Shown piece after piece: positions 8,558-16,302 of a stretch of DNA of 64,000 bases. Origin of the DNA: Streptomyces lavendofoliae (GTDB lineage: Bacteria > Actinomycetota > Actinomycetes > Streptomycetales > Streptomycetaceae). Location: the NCBI RefSeq assembly GCF_014649735.1, contig NZ_BMTP01000002.1, forward strand, positions 1 through 64,000. The letters are read 5' to 3'. The position numbers and the translations under genes were made by a program. The notes below the pieces were generated by a model. The model did not search any database. It saw only the letters and a program-made list of their open reading frames with translations, and was not told the DNA's origin. Every line of letters starts with the position of its first letter. Positions within the stretch are counted from its first letter, which is position 1.

Positions 8558-8853
8558 TGCCGTCACGTCTCCCGTTCTACACTGCCGACCCAATACATCC
8601 CATTTCGGACACGCCGCCGGTCCTGTCGACGGGGATACCGCCCCGGTCCGGCGAGGTCCTGGCAATATCGCCCCACATGCCGCGAATCAGGACCGGTACA
8701 GCTTACGTTGTACAACGTCCGGGACCGTGCCGGGGTGTCACACGCACGGGAAGAGTCACGCACTTGGCCTCAACAGGCCCATTCGGTACGGGACTTGACC
8801 GAAACATGGCATCCGGCGGCAGGGGGTCATCCGCGCGTGCCCGCCGCCGCGCC
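8558..8853. other. Intergenic promoter region of the hopanoid operon
   Basis: This roughly 300-base gap precedes the hopanoid operon, which is read on the minus strand. Local A+T content is higher than in the flanking genes around 8590-8720. No convincing -35/-10 pair with standard spacing was found, though TAGAAC lies close to the leader start on the minus strand. The clearest element is the 14-bp palindrome described separately. No reading frame with a family match was seen. Confidence 0.5.
8705..8718. promoter_or_regulatory. Perfect 14-bp palindrome ACGTTGTACAACGT, candidate operator
   Basis: The two halves ACGTTGT and ACAACGT are exact inverse complements. It lies about 210 bases upstream of hpnC in the only sizeable gap before the operon, in a region less GC-rich than average, so a binding site for a dimeric regulator of hopanoid synthesis is plausible. 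The cognate protein is not identifiable from this window. Confidence 0.4.
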
Positions 8854-8908
8854 GCGCCGCCGCGAGGGCCCCCGCCACGCTCCTCGGCGGGGGCCCTCGC
8901 GGCGGCGC
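8854..8908 (-). terminator. Strong hairpin terminator after the ABC exporter genes
   Basis: A perfect 23-bp inverted repeat (8854-8876 and 8886-8908) with a nine-base loop lies ten bases beyond the stop of the exporter ATPase gene. The stem is almost all G/C and there is no T run, as is usual for Streptomyces terminators. It should separate the exporter transcript from the hopanoid operon. Confidence 0.8.
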
Positions 8909-8918
8909 ACGACCGGCA

Positions 8919-9731
8919 CTACCTGCCGGTCTCCTTCTCGTACGCCCTGAGGACCTCGTTCGTGGGGCCGTCCATCAGCAGCTCGCCCTTCTCCAGCCAC
9001 AGGACGCGGTCGCAGGTGTCCCTGATCGACTTGTTGCTGTGGCTGACCAGGAAGACCGTGCCGGCCTCCTTGCGCAGCTCGCGGATGCGCTGCTCGGAGC
9101 GGATCTGGAACTTGCGGTCACCGGTGGCGAGCGCCTCGTCGATCATCAGGACGTCGTGGTTCTTCGCCGCGGCGATGGCGAACCGGAGGCGGGCCCCCAT
9201 GCCGGAGGAGTACGTCCGCATCGGGAGGGTGATGAAGTCGCCCTTCTCGTTGATGCCGGAGAAGTCGACGATGTCCTGGTAGCGCTCCCGGATCTCCTCG
9301 CGCGACATGCCCATGGCGAGCCCGCCCAGGATCACGTTGCGCTCACCGGTCAGGTCGCCCATCAGAGCCGCGTTCACGCCCAGCAGCGAGGGCTGGCCGT
9401 CGGTGTAGACCTTGCCCTTCTCCGTGGGCAGCAGGCCCGCGATGGCACGCAGCAGGGTCGACTTGCCGGAGCCGTTGGTGCCGATGAGGCCGATGGCCTC
9501 GCCCCGGTACGCGGTGAAGGACACCCCGCGCACCGCGTGCACCTTGCGTACGCCGCGGGACTCGCCCCGGTCGCGGCGGATTATCCGGCTGAGCGCGGCG
9601 GTGGCGCTGCCCTTGCCGCCCCCGCCGCCGTTGACCCGGTACACGATGTGCACGTCGTCGGCGATGACGGTGGGGATCCGCGCGCCGTCGGCGGCGGCGG
9701 TCGCGGTCACGTCCTCGGTGTGCTCAGCCAC
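8919..9731 (-). CDS. Polysaccharide/teichoic acid-type ABC exporter, ATP-binding protein (TagH/Wzt-like)
   Basis: A 270-residue ATPase subunit of an ABC-2 exporter. Walker A GTNGSGKST is near residue 85, the ABC signature is the YSSGMGARL variant typical of TagH/Wzt/RfbE proteins, and Walker B is VLMIDEALATGD. The Q-loop and switch His (VFLVSHSNKS) are present. It lacks the carboxy-terminal carbohydrate-binding domain of long Wzt proteins. It starts with GTG and overlaps the permease gene by eight bases, so the two form one transporter. Substrate is inferred from the neighbouring glycosyltransferase and CDP-alcohol enzymes: a lipid-linked glycopolymer or glycolipid moved across the membrane. 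Confidence 0.9.
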   Translation of the reverse strand: MAEHTEDVTATAAADGARIPTVIADDVHIVYRVNGGGGGKGSATAALSRIIRRDRGESRGVRKVHAVRGVSFTAYRGEAIGLIGTNGSGKSTLLRAIAGLLPTEKGKVYTDGQPSLLGVNAALMGDLTGERNVILGGLAMGMSREEIRERYQDIVDFSGINEKGDFITLPMRTYSSGMGARLRFAIAAAKNHDVLMIDEALATGDRKFQIRSEQRIRELRKEAGTVFLVSHSNKSIRDTCDRVLWLEKGELLMDGPTNEVLRAYEKETGR

Positions 9732-10653
9732 GTCCGTACCGCTCCTCTGCCTTCCAGAAGTACACGAAGCCGGCGGCCCCGACCAGGACGGCCCACAGCA
9801 GCGCGGCCACCCAGACGTGGGAGGGCAGGTTCTCCGTGCCGTACCCGTCGATCAGTGCGAACCGGATGAGGTCCATGTAGATGGCCGCCGGGTTGTACAT
9901 CAGTACGTCGGCGATCCAGGCCGGCTTGTCCTTGAGCATGATCGGGATCGAGAACATGACGCCCGAGCCGTACATCCAGGTGCGCATGACGAAGGGCATC
10001 AGCTGCGCGAGGTCGGGGGTCTTGCTGCCGAGCCTGGCCATGATCAGCGAGAGGCCGACGTTGAACAGGAACTGCAACGCCAGCGCCGGGAGGATCAGCA
10101 GCCAGGAGAGCGAGGGGTAGCTGCCGAACACCGCCGCGATGACGAACAGCACGATCATCGAGAACAGCAGCTGCTGGAGCTGCTGCAACGCGAAGGAGAT
10201 GGGCAGGGAGGCACGCGGGAAGTGCAGCGCCCGGACCAGCCCCAGGTTGCCGGAGATCGCCCGCACGCCGGACATGACGGACGTCTGCGTGAACATGAAC
10301 ACGAAGACACCCGTCACCAGGAACGGGATGTAGACCTCCTTGTCCATGCCCCGGCCGGCGTTCAGGATCAGGCCGAAGATCAGGAAGTAGACCGCCGCGT
10401 TCAGCAGCGGCGTCGCCACCTGCCAGAGCTGGCCCAGCTTGGCCTGGCTGTACTGGGCCGTGAGCTTCGCCTGGGAGAAGGCCAGGATGAAGTGACGGCG
10501 TCCCCACAGCTGCCGGACGTACTCGGCCAGACCGGGCCGGGCCCCGCTGACCGACAGACCGTACTTGGCGGCCAGTTCCGCCGGGGACAGGCCCGCGTCC
10601 GCGGATGGCGGGGCGGTCACGGCGATCGCTCCGTCGTGGGTTGTCTCACTCAC
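9724..10653 (-). CDS. ABC-2 type exporter permease (TagG/Wzm-like)
   Basis: A 309-residue inner-membrane protein with about six hydrophobic segments, including AVYFLIFGLIL, IVLFVIAAVF, LILPALALQFLF and WVAALLWAVLVGAAGFVYFW. The FSQAKLTAQYSQAKLGQLWQ region before the first segment is the amphipathic entry helix seen in Wzm/TagG permeases. A GTG at 10653 is chosen, which gives VSETTHDG; no strong ribosome site is present, so a start a few codons away is possible. It pairs with the overlapping ATPase gene. The 146-base gap upstream separates it from the glycosyltransferase gene and holds repeats and a palindrome. Confidence 0.9.
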   Translation of the reverse strand: MSETTHDGAIAVTAPPSADAGLSPAELAAKYGLSVSGARPGLAEYVRQLWGRRHFILAFSQAKLTAQYSQAKLGQLWQVATPLLNAAVYFLIFGLILNAGRGMDKEVYIPFLVTGVFVFMFTQTSVMSGVRAISGNLGLVRALHFPRASLPISFALQQLQQLLFSMIVLFVIAAVFGSYPSLSWLLILPALALQFLFNVGLSLIMARLGSKTPDLAQLMPFVMRTWMYGSGVMFSIPIMLKDKPAWIADVLMYNPAAIYMDLIRFALIDGYGTENLPSHVWVAALLWAVLVGAAGFVYFWKAEERYGRG

Positions 10654-10736
10654 AAGTTGAAACTTTCGTGTCCGAGATGCGCGGCAGTGGGGGGCGGGCG
10701 GGTCAGGTGGCGGCCGGGCCCCGGGTGCCCCGTGCT

Positions 10737-10804
10737 TGTCGGTGACGAGCACGTCGGCGACGTGCTGTCGGTGACGAGCTTGTCAGATTCCGAGCTTGTC
10801 AGAT
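10737..10804. repeat. Short direct repeats with a 19-bp palindrome between glycosyltransferase and exporter genes
   Basis: TGTCGGTGACGAGC occurs at 10737-10750 and 10766-10779, and CGAGCTTGTCAGAT occurs at 10775-10788 and 10791-10804. The second copy of the latter runs into the glycosyltransferase stop codon. Between them AGCACGTCG-G-CGACGTGCT (10748-10766) is a perfect inverted repeat. It may terminate the upstream transcript or act as an operator for the exporter genes. Confidence 0.7.
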
Positions 10805-11671
10805 GACGGGTGGGCGGCCCAGTCGCGTCAGGCGCCACACCGTACGCCACCGCATCGGCCGGCGCGGCCCGCACGGGGACGTCCAGCCCTCCCTGAACCC
10901 GCCGAACCAGGCCCTGAGCGCCGGCACCGAGGGGCGCCGCGCCAGGGTGAGCAGCAGCCAGACCCCGAGGTACACCGGCACCAGCGGCGCGGGCAGGTTC
11001 CGGCGGGCCAGCCAGACCCGGTTGCGGGCGATCATGCGGTGGTAGACGGCGTGCCGGGAGGGGGCGGTCGTCGGGTGGAAGAGCACCATGTCCGCGCGGT
11101 AGTCGATCATCCAGCCGGCGTCGAGCGCCCGCCAGGCGAGATCGGTCTCCTCGTGCGCGTAGAAGAACTCGTCCGGCAACCCGCCCACCTCGGCGAACAC
11201 CTTCGTGCGGACCGCGTTGGCCCCGCCGAGGAAGGTCGTCACCCGCGACGAGCGCATGGGGTCCGAGGCCCGCAGCCGCGGCACGTGCCGGCGCTGGGTG
11301 ACGCCGGTGTCCGGGTCGGCGATCCGGAAGCTGATGATGCCCAGTTCCGGGTCGGCCGTGAACGCCTGGCGGACCAGCTCGGCGGTGTCCTTGTGGGGCA
11401 GCAGACCGTCGTCGTCGAGGAACAGCAGGGCGTCCACGTCCGTGCCGCCGGGGCCGAACGCCTCGATGCCGGCGTTGCGGCCGCCCGGGATGCCCAGGTT
11501 CTCCGGGAGGTCGATCGTGCGTACGCCGTCGGGGACGCCCGTGACGGGGGCGCCGTTGCCGACGACGACGATCTCGACCGGGTCGCCGTCCTGCGCGCGG
11601 ACCGACTCGACGAGCGCCCGGAGGTCGTCCGGGCGGTTGCCCATGGTGATGATGACGGCGCCGAGCCTCAT
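10799..11671 (-). CDS. Family 2 glycosyltransferase
   Basis: A 290-residue GT-A fold glycosyltransferase. It opens with MRLGAVIITMGNRPDDL, then GIPGGRNAGIEAFG and LLFLDDDGLL, in which the DDD is the DXD-type metal and nucleotide-sugar site. A later ...FFYAHEETDLAWRALDAGW block supplies the usual ED acceptor-side acid. Two hydrophobic stretches near the carboxy end (VPVYLGVWLLLTLA) may hold it at the membrane. The ATG at 11671 has GAGG eight bases upstream; a GTG at 11680 overlaps the previous stop. It lies between the CDP-alcohol enzymes and the exporter, so it probably decorates or extends the exported molecule. Sugar donor and acceptor are unknown. Confidence 0.9.
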   Translation of the reverse strand: MRLGAVIITMGNRPDDLRALVESVRAQDGDPVEIVVVGNGAPVTGVPDGVRTIDLPENLGIPGGRNAGIEAFGPGGTDVDALLFLDDDGLLPHKDTAELVRQAFTADPELGIISFRIADPDTGVTQRRHVPRLRASDPMRSSRVTTFLGGANAVRTKVFAEVGGLPDEFFYAHEETDLAWRALDAGWMIDYRADMVLFHPTTAPSRHAVYHRMIARNRVWLARRNLPAPLVPVYLGVWLLLTLARRPSVPALRAWFGGFREGWTSPCGPRRPMRWRTVWRLTRLGRPPVI

Positions 11672-11676
11672 GGCGC

Positions 11677-12456
11677 TCACCTCAGCCTGCTGGAGACGAG
11701 GATCGACACCAGGTGCAGCACCGTCTGGAGCAGCGCGATGCCGGCCAGCACGGCGACGCCCAGGCGGGAGAAGAACAGGTCGTCCCGGACCGTGTCCAGG
11801 ACCGCCAGCACCACGATGAGCAGCGACGCCTCGATGCCGAGGACGAGCCGGTGGAACTTCAGCGCCGCGGCGGCCCTGCGGGCCAGCGCCATGCCGGACG
11901 AGCGCGGCTCGGCGGCCGACTCCTTGACCGGGGGCAGGCCGCCCTGGTGGCGGGCGACGCCGACCAGGTCGGTCTCGGCCTTGATCAGGATGGCGCCGAG
12001 CGCGGCGAGGGTGCCGAGGAAGGCCCACAGCCAGTCGATCCGGCCGCTGCCCCACAGGTCCGCGGCGCGCAGGCCGAAACCGACGAGCACGGCCGCGTCG
12101 CACAGGTAGGCGCCCACCCGGTCCAGGTAGACCCCGCCGAGCGAGAACTGCTTCTTCCAGCGGGCGACCTCGCCGTCCACGCAGTCGAGCAGCAGGTAGA
12201 GCTGGACCATGAGCGCGCCGAGCAGCGCGCCGGGGATGCCCGGGATCAGCAGGGCCGGGGCAGCGAGGACGCCCGCGACGGTCATCACGTACGTGAGCTG
12301 GTTCGGGGTGACCCGCGTGGTGACCAGGAGACGGGTGATGCGCAGCGAGATCTCGCGCATGTAGAGGCGGCCGCCCCAGTGTTCGCCGCTGCGACGGTCC
12401 TTCACTCCCGCCGGATGGACGACCGGGCGGAGTTCAGCTACGGATGGTCTTGGCAT
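11677..12456 (-). CDS. CDP-alcohol phosphatidyltransferase family membrane protein, atypical motif
   Basis: A 259-residue membrane enzyme of the CDP-OH-P family, which transfers a phospho-alcohol from a CDP-alcohol to an acceptor alcohol. The signature is D91xxDG95xxAR99, then G108xxxD112. The final Asp, expected at residue 116 as catalytic base, is Ala (YLDRVGAY). An Asp at 120 (LCD) might substitute but is out of register. Hydrophobic segments follow at about 117-135 and 138-155, and near the end. It overlaps the dehydrogenase gene by 23 bases and ends in GTGA with the glycosyltransferase region. Either the chemistry is altered or the protein is a non-catalytic partner. Confidence 0.85.
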   Translation of the reverse strand: MPRPSVAELRPVVHPAGVKDRRSGEHWGGRLYMREISLRITRLLVTTRVTPNQLTYVMTVAGVLAAPALLIPGIPGALLGALMVQLYLLLDCVDGEVARWKKQFSLGGVYLDRVGAYLCDAAVLVGFGLRAADLWGSGRIDWLWAFLGTLAALGAILIKAETDLVGVARHQGGLPPVKESAAEPRSSGMALARRAAAALKFHRLVLGIEASLLIVVLAVLDTVRDDLFFSRLGVAVLAGIALLQTVLHLVSILVSSRLR

Positions 12457-13495
12457 AGTCGGCGTACGCGTCCCTGATCTGGTCGGTGGACAGGTCGAGG
12501 TGCTCGAGGATGGTGAAGCGCCCGGGGCGGGTCTGCGGTGCGTACTCCACGGCTCCGACGAACTCCTCGGGGGAGAACCCGATCTCCTCGGGCAGCACCG
12601 GCAGGCCGTGCCGGCGCAGGGCCTCGGCGAAGAGCCCCGACTCCTCGCGGGCGCCGCGCAGGTGCATCGCGAAGGCGGCGCCGAGCCCGACCTGCTCCCC
12701 GTGGAGCGCGGAGCGCGCCGGGTGCAGCAGGTCGAAGGCGTGGGAGATCTCGTGGCAGGCACCCGACGCGGGCCGGGTGTCACCGCTGATCGACATGGCG
12801 ATGCCGGTCAGGACGAGGGCCTCGGCCAGCACGATGAGGAACTCGTCGTCCGCGACCGTTCCCGGGTGGCGCAGCACCGCCTCGCCGGCGGTGCGGGCCA
12901 TGGCGGCGGCCAGGCCGTCCACCTGCTCGCCGGTGTGCCGGTGGGACAGTTCCCAGTCGGCGATGGCCGAGATGTTGGAGATCGCGTCGCCGATGCCGGA
13001 GCGGACGAACCGCGCCGGGGCCTCCCGGATCACATCGAGGTCGATGACCATGGCGATCGGCGAGGGGACGCCGTAGGAGCCGCGGCCGTTGTCGTTGTCG
13101 AGGGTGGAGACCGGTGAGCAGATGCCGTCGTGCGACAGGTTGGTCGCGACCGACACCATAGGCACGCCGACCCGCGCCGCGGCGTACTTCGCCACGTCGA
13201 TGATCTTGCCGCCGCCGAGGCCGACCACGGCGTCGTAGCGCTTGCCCTTGATGGCGTCGGCGAGGCGCACGGCGGAATCGATGCTGCCGTCCTCGACCGC
13301 GTACCAGTCGGCGTCGGGGAGCAGCGGCGCGAGCTTCTCGCGCAGCGCCCGGCCCGAGCCGTTGCTGATCGCCACGGCGAGCTTGCCGGAGGCGGAGATC
13401 CGCTGGTCGGCGAGGAGACCGGCCAGGTCGTCCATCGCCCCGCAGCTGATGTCGACGACCACCGGCGACGGGATGAGCCGGGTCAGTACAGGCAC
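12434..13495 (-). CDS. Glycerol-1-phosphate dehydrogenase-like (AraM/EgsA-type) iron/zinc alcohol dehydrogenase family protein
   Basis: A 353-residue protein with the dehydroquinate synthase-like fold. GLGGGKIIDVAKYAA (near residue 92) is the NAD(P)-phosphate loop. ATNLSHDGICSP matches the SHDGIASP block of sn-glycerol-1-phosphate dehydrogenases. Metal ligands are likely in SGIGDAISN (Asp), ACHEISHAFD (His) and ALHGEQVGLG (His). Such enzymes reduce dihydroxyacetone phosphate to sn-glycerol-1-phosphate, the archaeal-type enantiomer. A different keto substrate is possible. It starts with GTG and overlaps the nucleotidyltransferase gene by 13 bases, suggesting that its product is activated by that enzyme and used by the CDP-alcohol transferases. 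Confidence 0.85.
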   Translation of the reverse strand: MPVLTRLIPSPVVVDISCGAMDDLAGLLADQRISASGKLAVAISNGSGRALREKLAPLLPDADWYAVEDGSIDSAVRLADAIKGKRYDAVVGLGGGKIIDVAKYAAARVGVPMVSVATNLSHDGICSPVSTLDNDNGRGSYGVPSPIAMVIDLDVIREAPARFVRSGIGDAISNISAIADWELSHRHTGEQVDGLAAAMARTAGEAVLRHPGTVADDEFLIVLAEALVLTGIAMSISGDTRPASGACHEISHAFDLLHPARSALHGEQVGLGAAFAMHLRGAREESGLFAEALRRHGLPVLPEEIGFSPEEFVGAVEYAPQTRPGRFTILEHLDLSTDQIRDAYADYAKTIRS

Positions 13496-14232
13496 GCGAT
13501 CTCACGGCCCTTCGCGAGGTCGTCGTGGTTGTCGATCTCGACCCACTTGACGTCGCCGATGGGCGCCACGTCGATCCGGAAGCCGCGGTGGACGAGCTCC
13601 TGGTAGCCGTCCTCGTAGTAGAGGTCCGGGTCGCGCTCGAAGGTGGCCTTCAGCGCGTCCGCGAGGTCCTCGGCGGCCTCGGGCTCGATGAGGGTGACGC
13701 CGATGTACTCGCCGGTGGCGTCGGCGGGGTCCATCAGCTTGGTGATGCGGCGCACGCCCTGGCCGTCGGCGGTGATGACCTTCATCTCCTCGTCGGCGAG
13801 GCTCTTCACCGTGTCGAGGGCGAGGATGACGCGCCGGCCCTCGCCCCGGGCGGCGAGCAGGGTCTCCTCGACGGACACCGGGTGCACGGTGTCGCCGTTG
13901 GCGAGGATGACGCCCCGCTTCAGGACCTCACGGGCGCACCACAGGGAGTAGGCGTTGTTCCACTCCTCGGCCTTGTCGTTGTCGATCAGGGTGAGCTTCA
14001 GGCCGTAGCGCGCCTGGAGCTCGTCCTTGCGGGCGTAGACCGCTTCCTTGCGGTAGCCGACGACGATGGCGGCCTCGGTGAGTCCCACGGCGGCGAAGTT
14101 GGCGAGGGTCAGGTCGAGGACCGTCTTCGAGCCGTCTCCCGCGGGGTCGACCGGCACGAGGGCCTTCGGGAGCGTCTCGGTGTAGGGGCGCAGACGCCGT
14201 CCGGCACCGGCTGCGAGTACGAGGCCGATCAT
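13483..14232 (-). CDS. LicC-like sugar/polyol-phosphate nucleotidyltransferase
   Basis: A 249-residue nucleotidyltransferase. MIGLVLAAGAGRRLRPYTET followed by LPKALVPVD is the NTP-binding loop and catalytic Lys of the family. EEWNNAYSLWCAREVL and LANGDTVHP (metal Asp) resemble phosphocholine cytidylyltransferase LicC and relatives. It probably makes a CDP-alcohol from the phospho-alcohol produced next door; UDP- or GDP-sugar formation cannot be excluded. AAGGAG precedes the ATG, which overlaps the upstream stop as ATGA. Being sandwiched between a CDP-alcohol transferase and a glycerol-1-phosphate dehydrogenase-like gene strengthens the CDP-polyol reading. Confidence 0.87.
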   Translation of the reverse strand: MIGLVLAAGAGRRLRPYTETLPKALVPVDPAGDGSKTVLDLTLANFAAVGLTEAAIVVGYRKEAVYARKDELQARYGLKLTLIDNDKAEEWNNAYSLWCAREVLKRGVILANGDTVHPVSVEETLLAARGEGRRVILALDTVKSLADEEMKVITADGQGVRRITKLMDPADATGEYIGVTLIEPEAAEDLADALKATFERDPDLYYEDGYQELVHRGFRIDVAPIGDVKWVEIDNHDDLAKGREIACLY

Positions 14233-16085
14233 GCGGGTTCTCCTTCGTCGTGTACTGCGGGCGCTCCGGAGGACACCCAGAAGCGGACGGACTCCACGAG
14301 CACGACCAGCGCGACGGCCACCGCGAGGGCGGTGAGCGCGACGGTGAAGTGGCTCCCGGCCGCCAGGACCGCGGCGAGGGCCGCCACCACCAGCGTGCGG
14401 CCCTCGTGGCCGCCGATCGTCCGCACCAGCCACGCGGGCGGCGCGCCCGTACCGCCGCGGATGCGGTAGACCGTGTCGTAGTGATGGTAGGCGACCGCCG
14501 CGACCAGGCCGAATGCGGCGGGCAGCGCGTGGGGGGCGTCCGAGCGGGCGGCCAGGACCAGGAGGGTGAGGTACTCGGCGGCCCGGAGGACGGGCGGGAC
14601 GAGCCAGTCGAGGGAGCCCTTGAGCGGGCGGGCCACGGCGATGCCGGACGTCAGCGCGTAGCCGAGGGCGGCGAGCGCCGGCCAGGGCCCGTCGAGCGGG
14701 GCGAGCGCGGCGGTGGTGACGACGGCGGCGGCGCCCACCAGGGCGGTGGGGGCCGGGAACGTCCGGGGCGCCTTCCGGGCGAGCGCGGCCACGGCCCGGG
14801 CGAGCGGGCCGGAGTCGGCGAGGTCGGCCAGGGCGCCGGCGGCCCGGTCGGTGCGGCGGGCCTTGCGGGTCAGCGACCGCAGGAGCCGGCCGGCGGTGGT
14901 GTAGCAGGCGGCGAAGGCGCAGCCGATCAGCAGGGCCCAGAAGACGACGCGGGGGGTGGTGGCCGCCGTCAGGACGGCGATCATGGCCCAGCGTTCGCCG
15001 ATGGGCAGGACTATCATCCGGCGCACCCAGACCGTCCAGCCCCGGCTGTCGAGTTTGTCCGACAGGGCGGCGGTGGGGCTGGTGTTCGCGGTGGCGTCGT
15101 GGTTGGCCTCGTTGAAGGAGAAGTCCACGACGTGCCGGCAGGTCTGCAGGACCATCGCACCGAGGGCCAGCGCCCATACGTCGTCGCCGCCGCGGGCGGC
15201 GCCGAGTGCGAGGCCGGCGTAGTAGGCGTACTCCTTGGCCCGGTCGAAGGTGGCGTCCAGCCAGGCGCCCATCGTGGAGTACTGCAGCGAGTAGCGGGCG
15301 AGCTGGCCGTCGGTGCAGTCCAGGACGAAGGAGAGGAGCAGCAGCAGCCCGGCGGCGACGAAGCCGCCGCGCGTCCCGGTCGCCGCGCACCCGGCCGCGA
15401 CGAGCGCGGTGAGCAGGGAGGCGGTGGTGACCTGGTTCGGGGTGAGGCCCCGGCGGGCGCACCAGCGGGCGATGTAGCGCGAGTACGGGCTGACGAAGAA
15501 GGTGGTGAAGAAGCCGTCACGCGCCTTCACGGCGGAGCGGAGGCGTACGGCCTCGTCGTCGACGGCTTCGACCGCGTCCCGCGTCTCCTTGCGGCTCTGC
15601 GGGTCGGCGGGTACGGCGGCGACCAGCGACCCGAGTTCGGGCCGCTGCACCGGGACCCCGTCGGCCGCCAGCGCCTCGGCCAGCCGGTCCGGCAGTGTCC
15701 ACGGCCGTCCGGCGCCCGGCCGGGCGGGCGGGCCGGGGGTGGCCGGGGCGGGGGCGGCGGGCGGGGTGCGGGTGGCCGGGGTGGCGGACGTCACGGCGGT
15801 CAGCGCGCGGGCCAGCGCGGGGCGGGCCTCCGGCCGGGCCGTGAGGGCGCCGGGGGCGGCGGCGGCCGGGAAGCGGGGGTCCGTCAGGGCGAGGCGCAGC
15901 GCGTGGACGTGGCCCACGAAGCGCGGGTCGACGACCGCGACGCGCTCCGCGGCCGGGACGGCGGCGAGCAAGGCGGCGGTCTCCCGCTCGTCGGCGGCGG
16001 TCCGGACGTCGAAGCCCAGCGACCGCAGATCGCCCTCGAGCGGCGATCCGGGTACCGGAGGACCGGTGAGGATGGCGGTCGACAG
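14229..16085 (-). CDS. Two-part membrane protein: amino-terminal domain plus CDP-alcohol phosphatidyltransferase and DUF5941-like tail, CTG start
   Basis: A 618-residue protein if translation begins at CTG 16085. AAGGAG lies nine bases upstream of that CTG, an in-frame TGA lies three codons before it, and no ATG or GTG occurs in the next 38 codons; the next possible start is TTG at 15971. Residues 1-180 are a soluble Ala/Pro-rich region. A complete CDP-OH-P motif, DxxDGxxAR...GxxxDxxxD, runs from DCTDGQLAR to WLDATFD near residues 256-282. Several more membrane segments follow and make up a tail that I associate with DUF5941. It is the first gene of the envelope operon; its stop overlaps the nucleotidyltransferase start. 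Confidence 0.85.
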   Translation of the reverse strand: MSTAILTGPPVPGSPLEGDLRSLGFDVRTAADERETAALLAAVPAAERVAVVDPRFVGHVHALRLALTDPRFPAAAAPGALTARPEARPALARALTAVTSATPATRTPPAAPAPATPGPPARPGAGRPWTLPDRLAEALAADGVPVQRPELGSLVAAVPADPQSRKETRDAVEAVDDEAVRLRSAVKARDGFFTTFFVSPYSRYIARWCARRGLTPNQVTTASLLTALVAAGCAATGTRGGFVAAGLLLLLSFVLDCTDGQLARYSLQYSTMGAWLDATFDRAKEYAYYAGLALGAARGGDDVWALALGAMVLQTCRHVVDFSFNEANHDATANTSPTAALSDKLDSRGWTVWVRRMIVLPIGERWAMIAVLTAATTPRVVFWALLIGCAFAACYTTAGRLLRSLTRKARRTDRAAGALADLADSGPLARAVAALARKAPRTFPAPTALVGAAAVVTTAALAPLDGPWPALAALGYALTSGIAVARPLKGSLDWLVPPVLRAAEYLTLLVLAARSDAPHALPAAFGLVAAVAYHHYDTVYRIRGGTGAPPAWLVRTIGGHEGRTLVVAALAAVLAAGSHFTVALTALAVAVALVVLVESVRFWVSSGAPAVHDEGEPA

Positions 16086-16161
16086 ACGAACTCACTCCTT
16101 GGAGCTGATCAGGGCTGGTGCACGGCGGCTCGGCCCGTCGCGGGCGGCGGCACGTCGGCAG

Positions 16162-16167
16162 AGGCTA
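16162..16167 (-). promoter_or_regulatory. Possible -10 box of the envelope-polymer operon
   Basis: TAGCCT on the minus strand lies about 77 bases before the proposed CTG start, in the divergent gap shared with the epimerase gene. No good -35 hexamer is seen at standard spacing, so the call rests on one hexamer. Confidence 0.3.
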
Positions 16168-16286
16168 TCGGATGAACGGAGGCGCGAGTTCATCGAGGTT
16201 TCCCGGCGCCCGGCGGCCGTCCGCCGGGACGCGATCATCATGGTCGATGGGCCCCTCGCCCCACAAACCACGGATGGGCGACCGCT

Positions 16287-16302
16287 TAGGCTGGCGGTCA
16301 TG
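16287..16302 (+). promoter_or_regulatory. Leaderless promoter -10 box of the epimerase gene
   Basis: TAGGCT (16287-16292) is followed by seven bases and then the ATG. The expected transcription start is therefore the A of the start codon. No ribosome-binding sequence is present, which agrees with leaderless translation. Confidence 0.55.
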
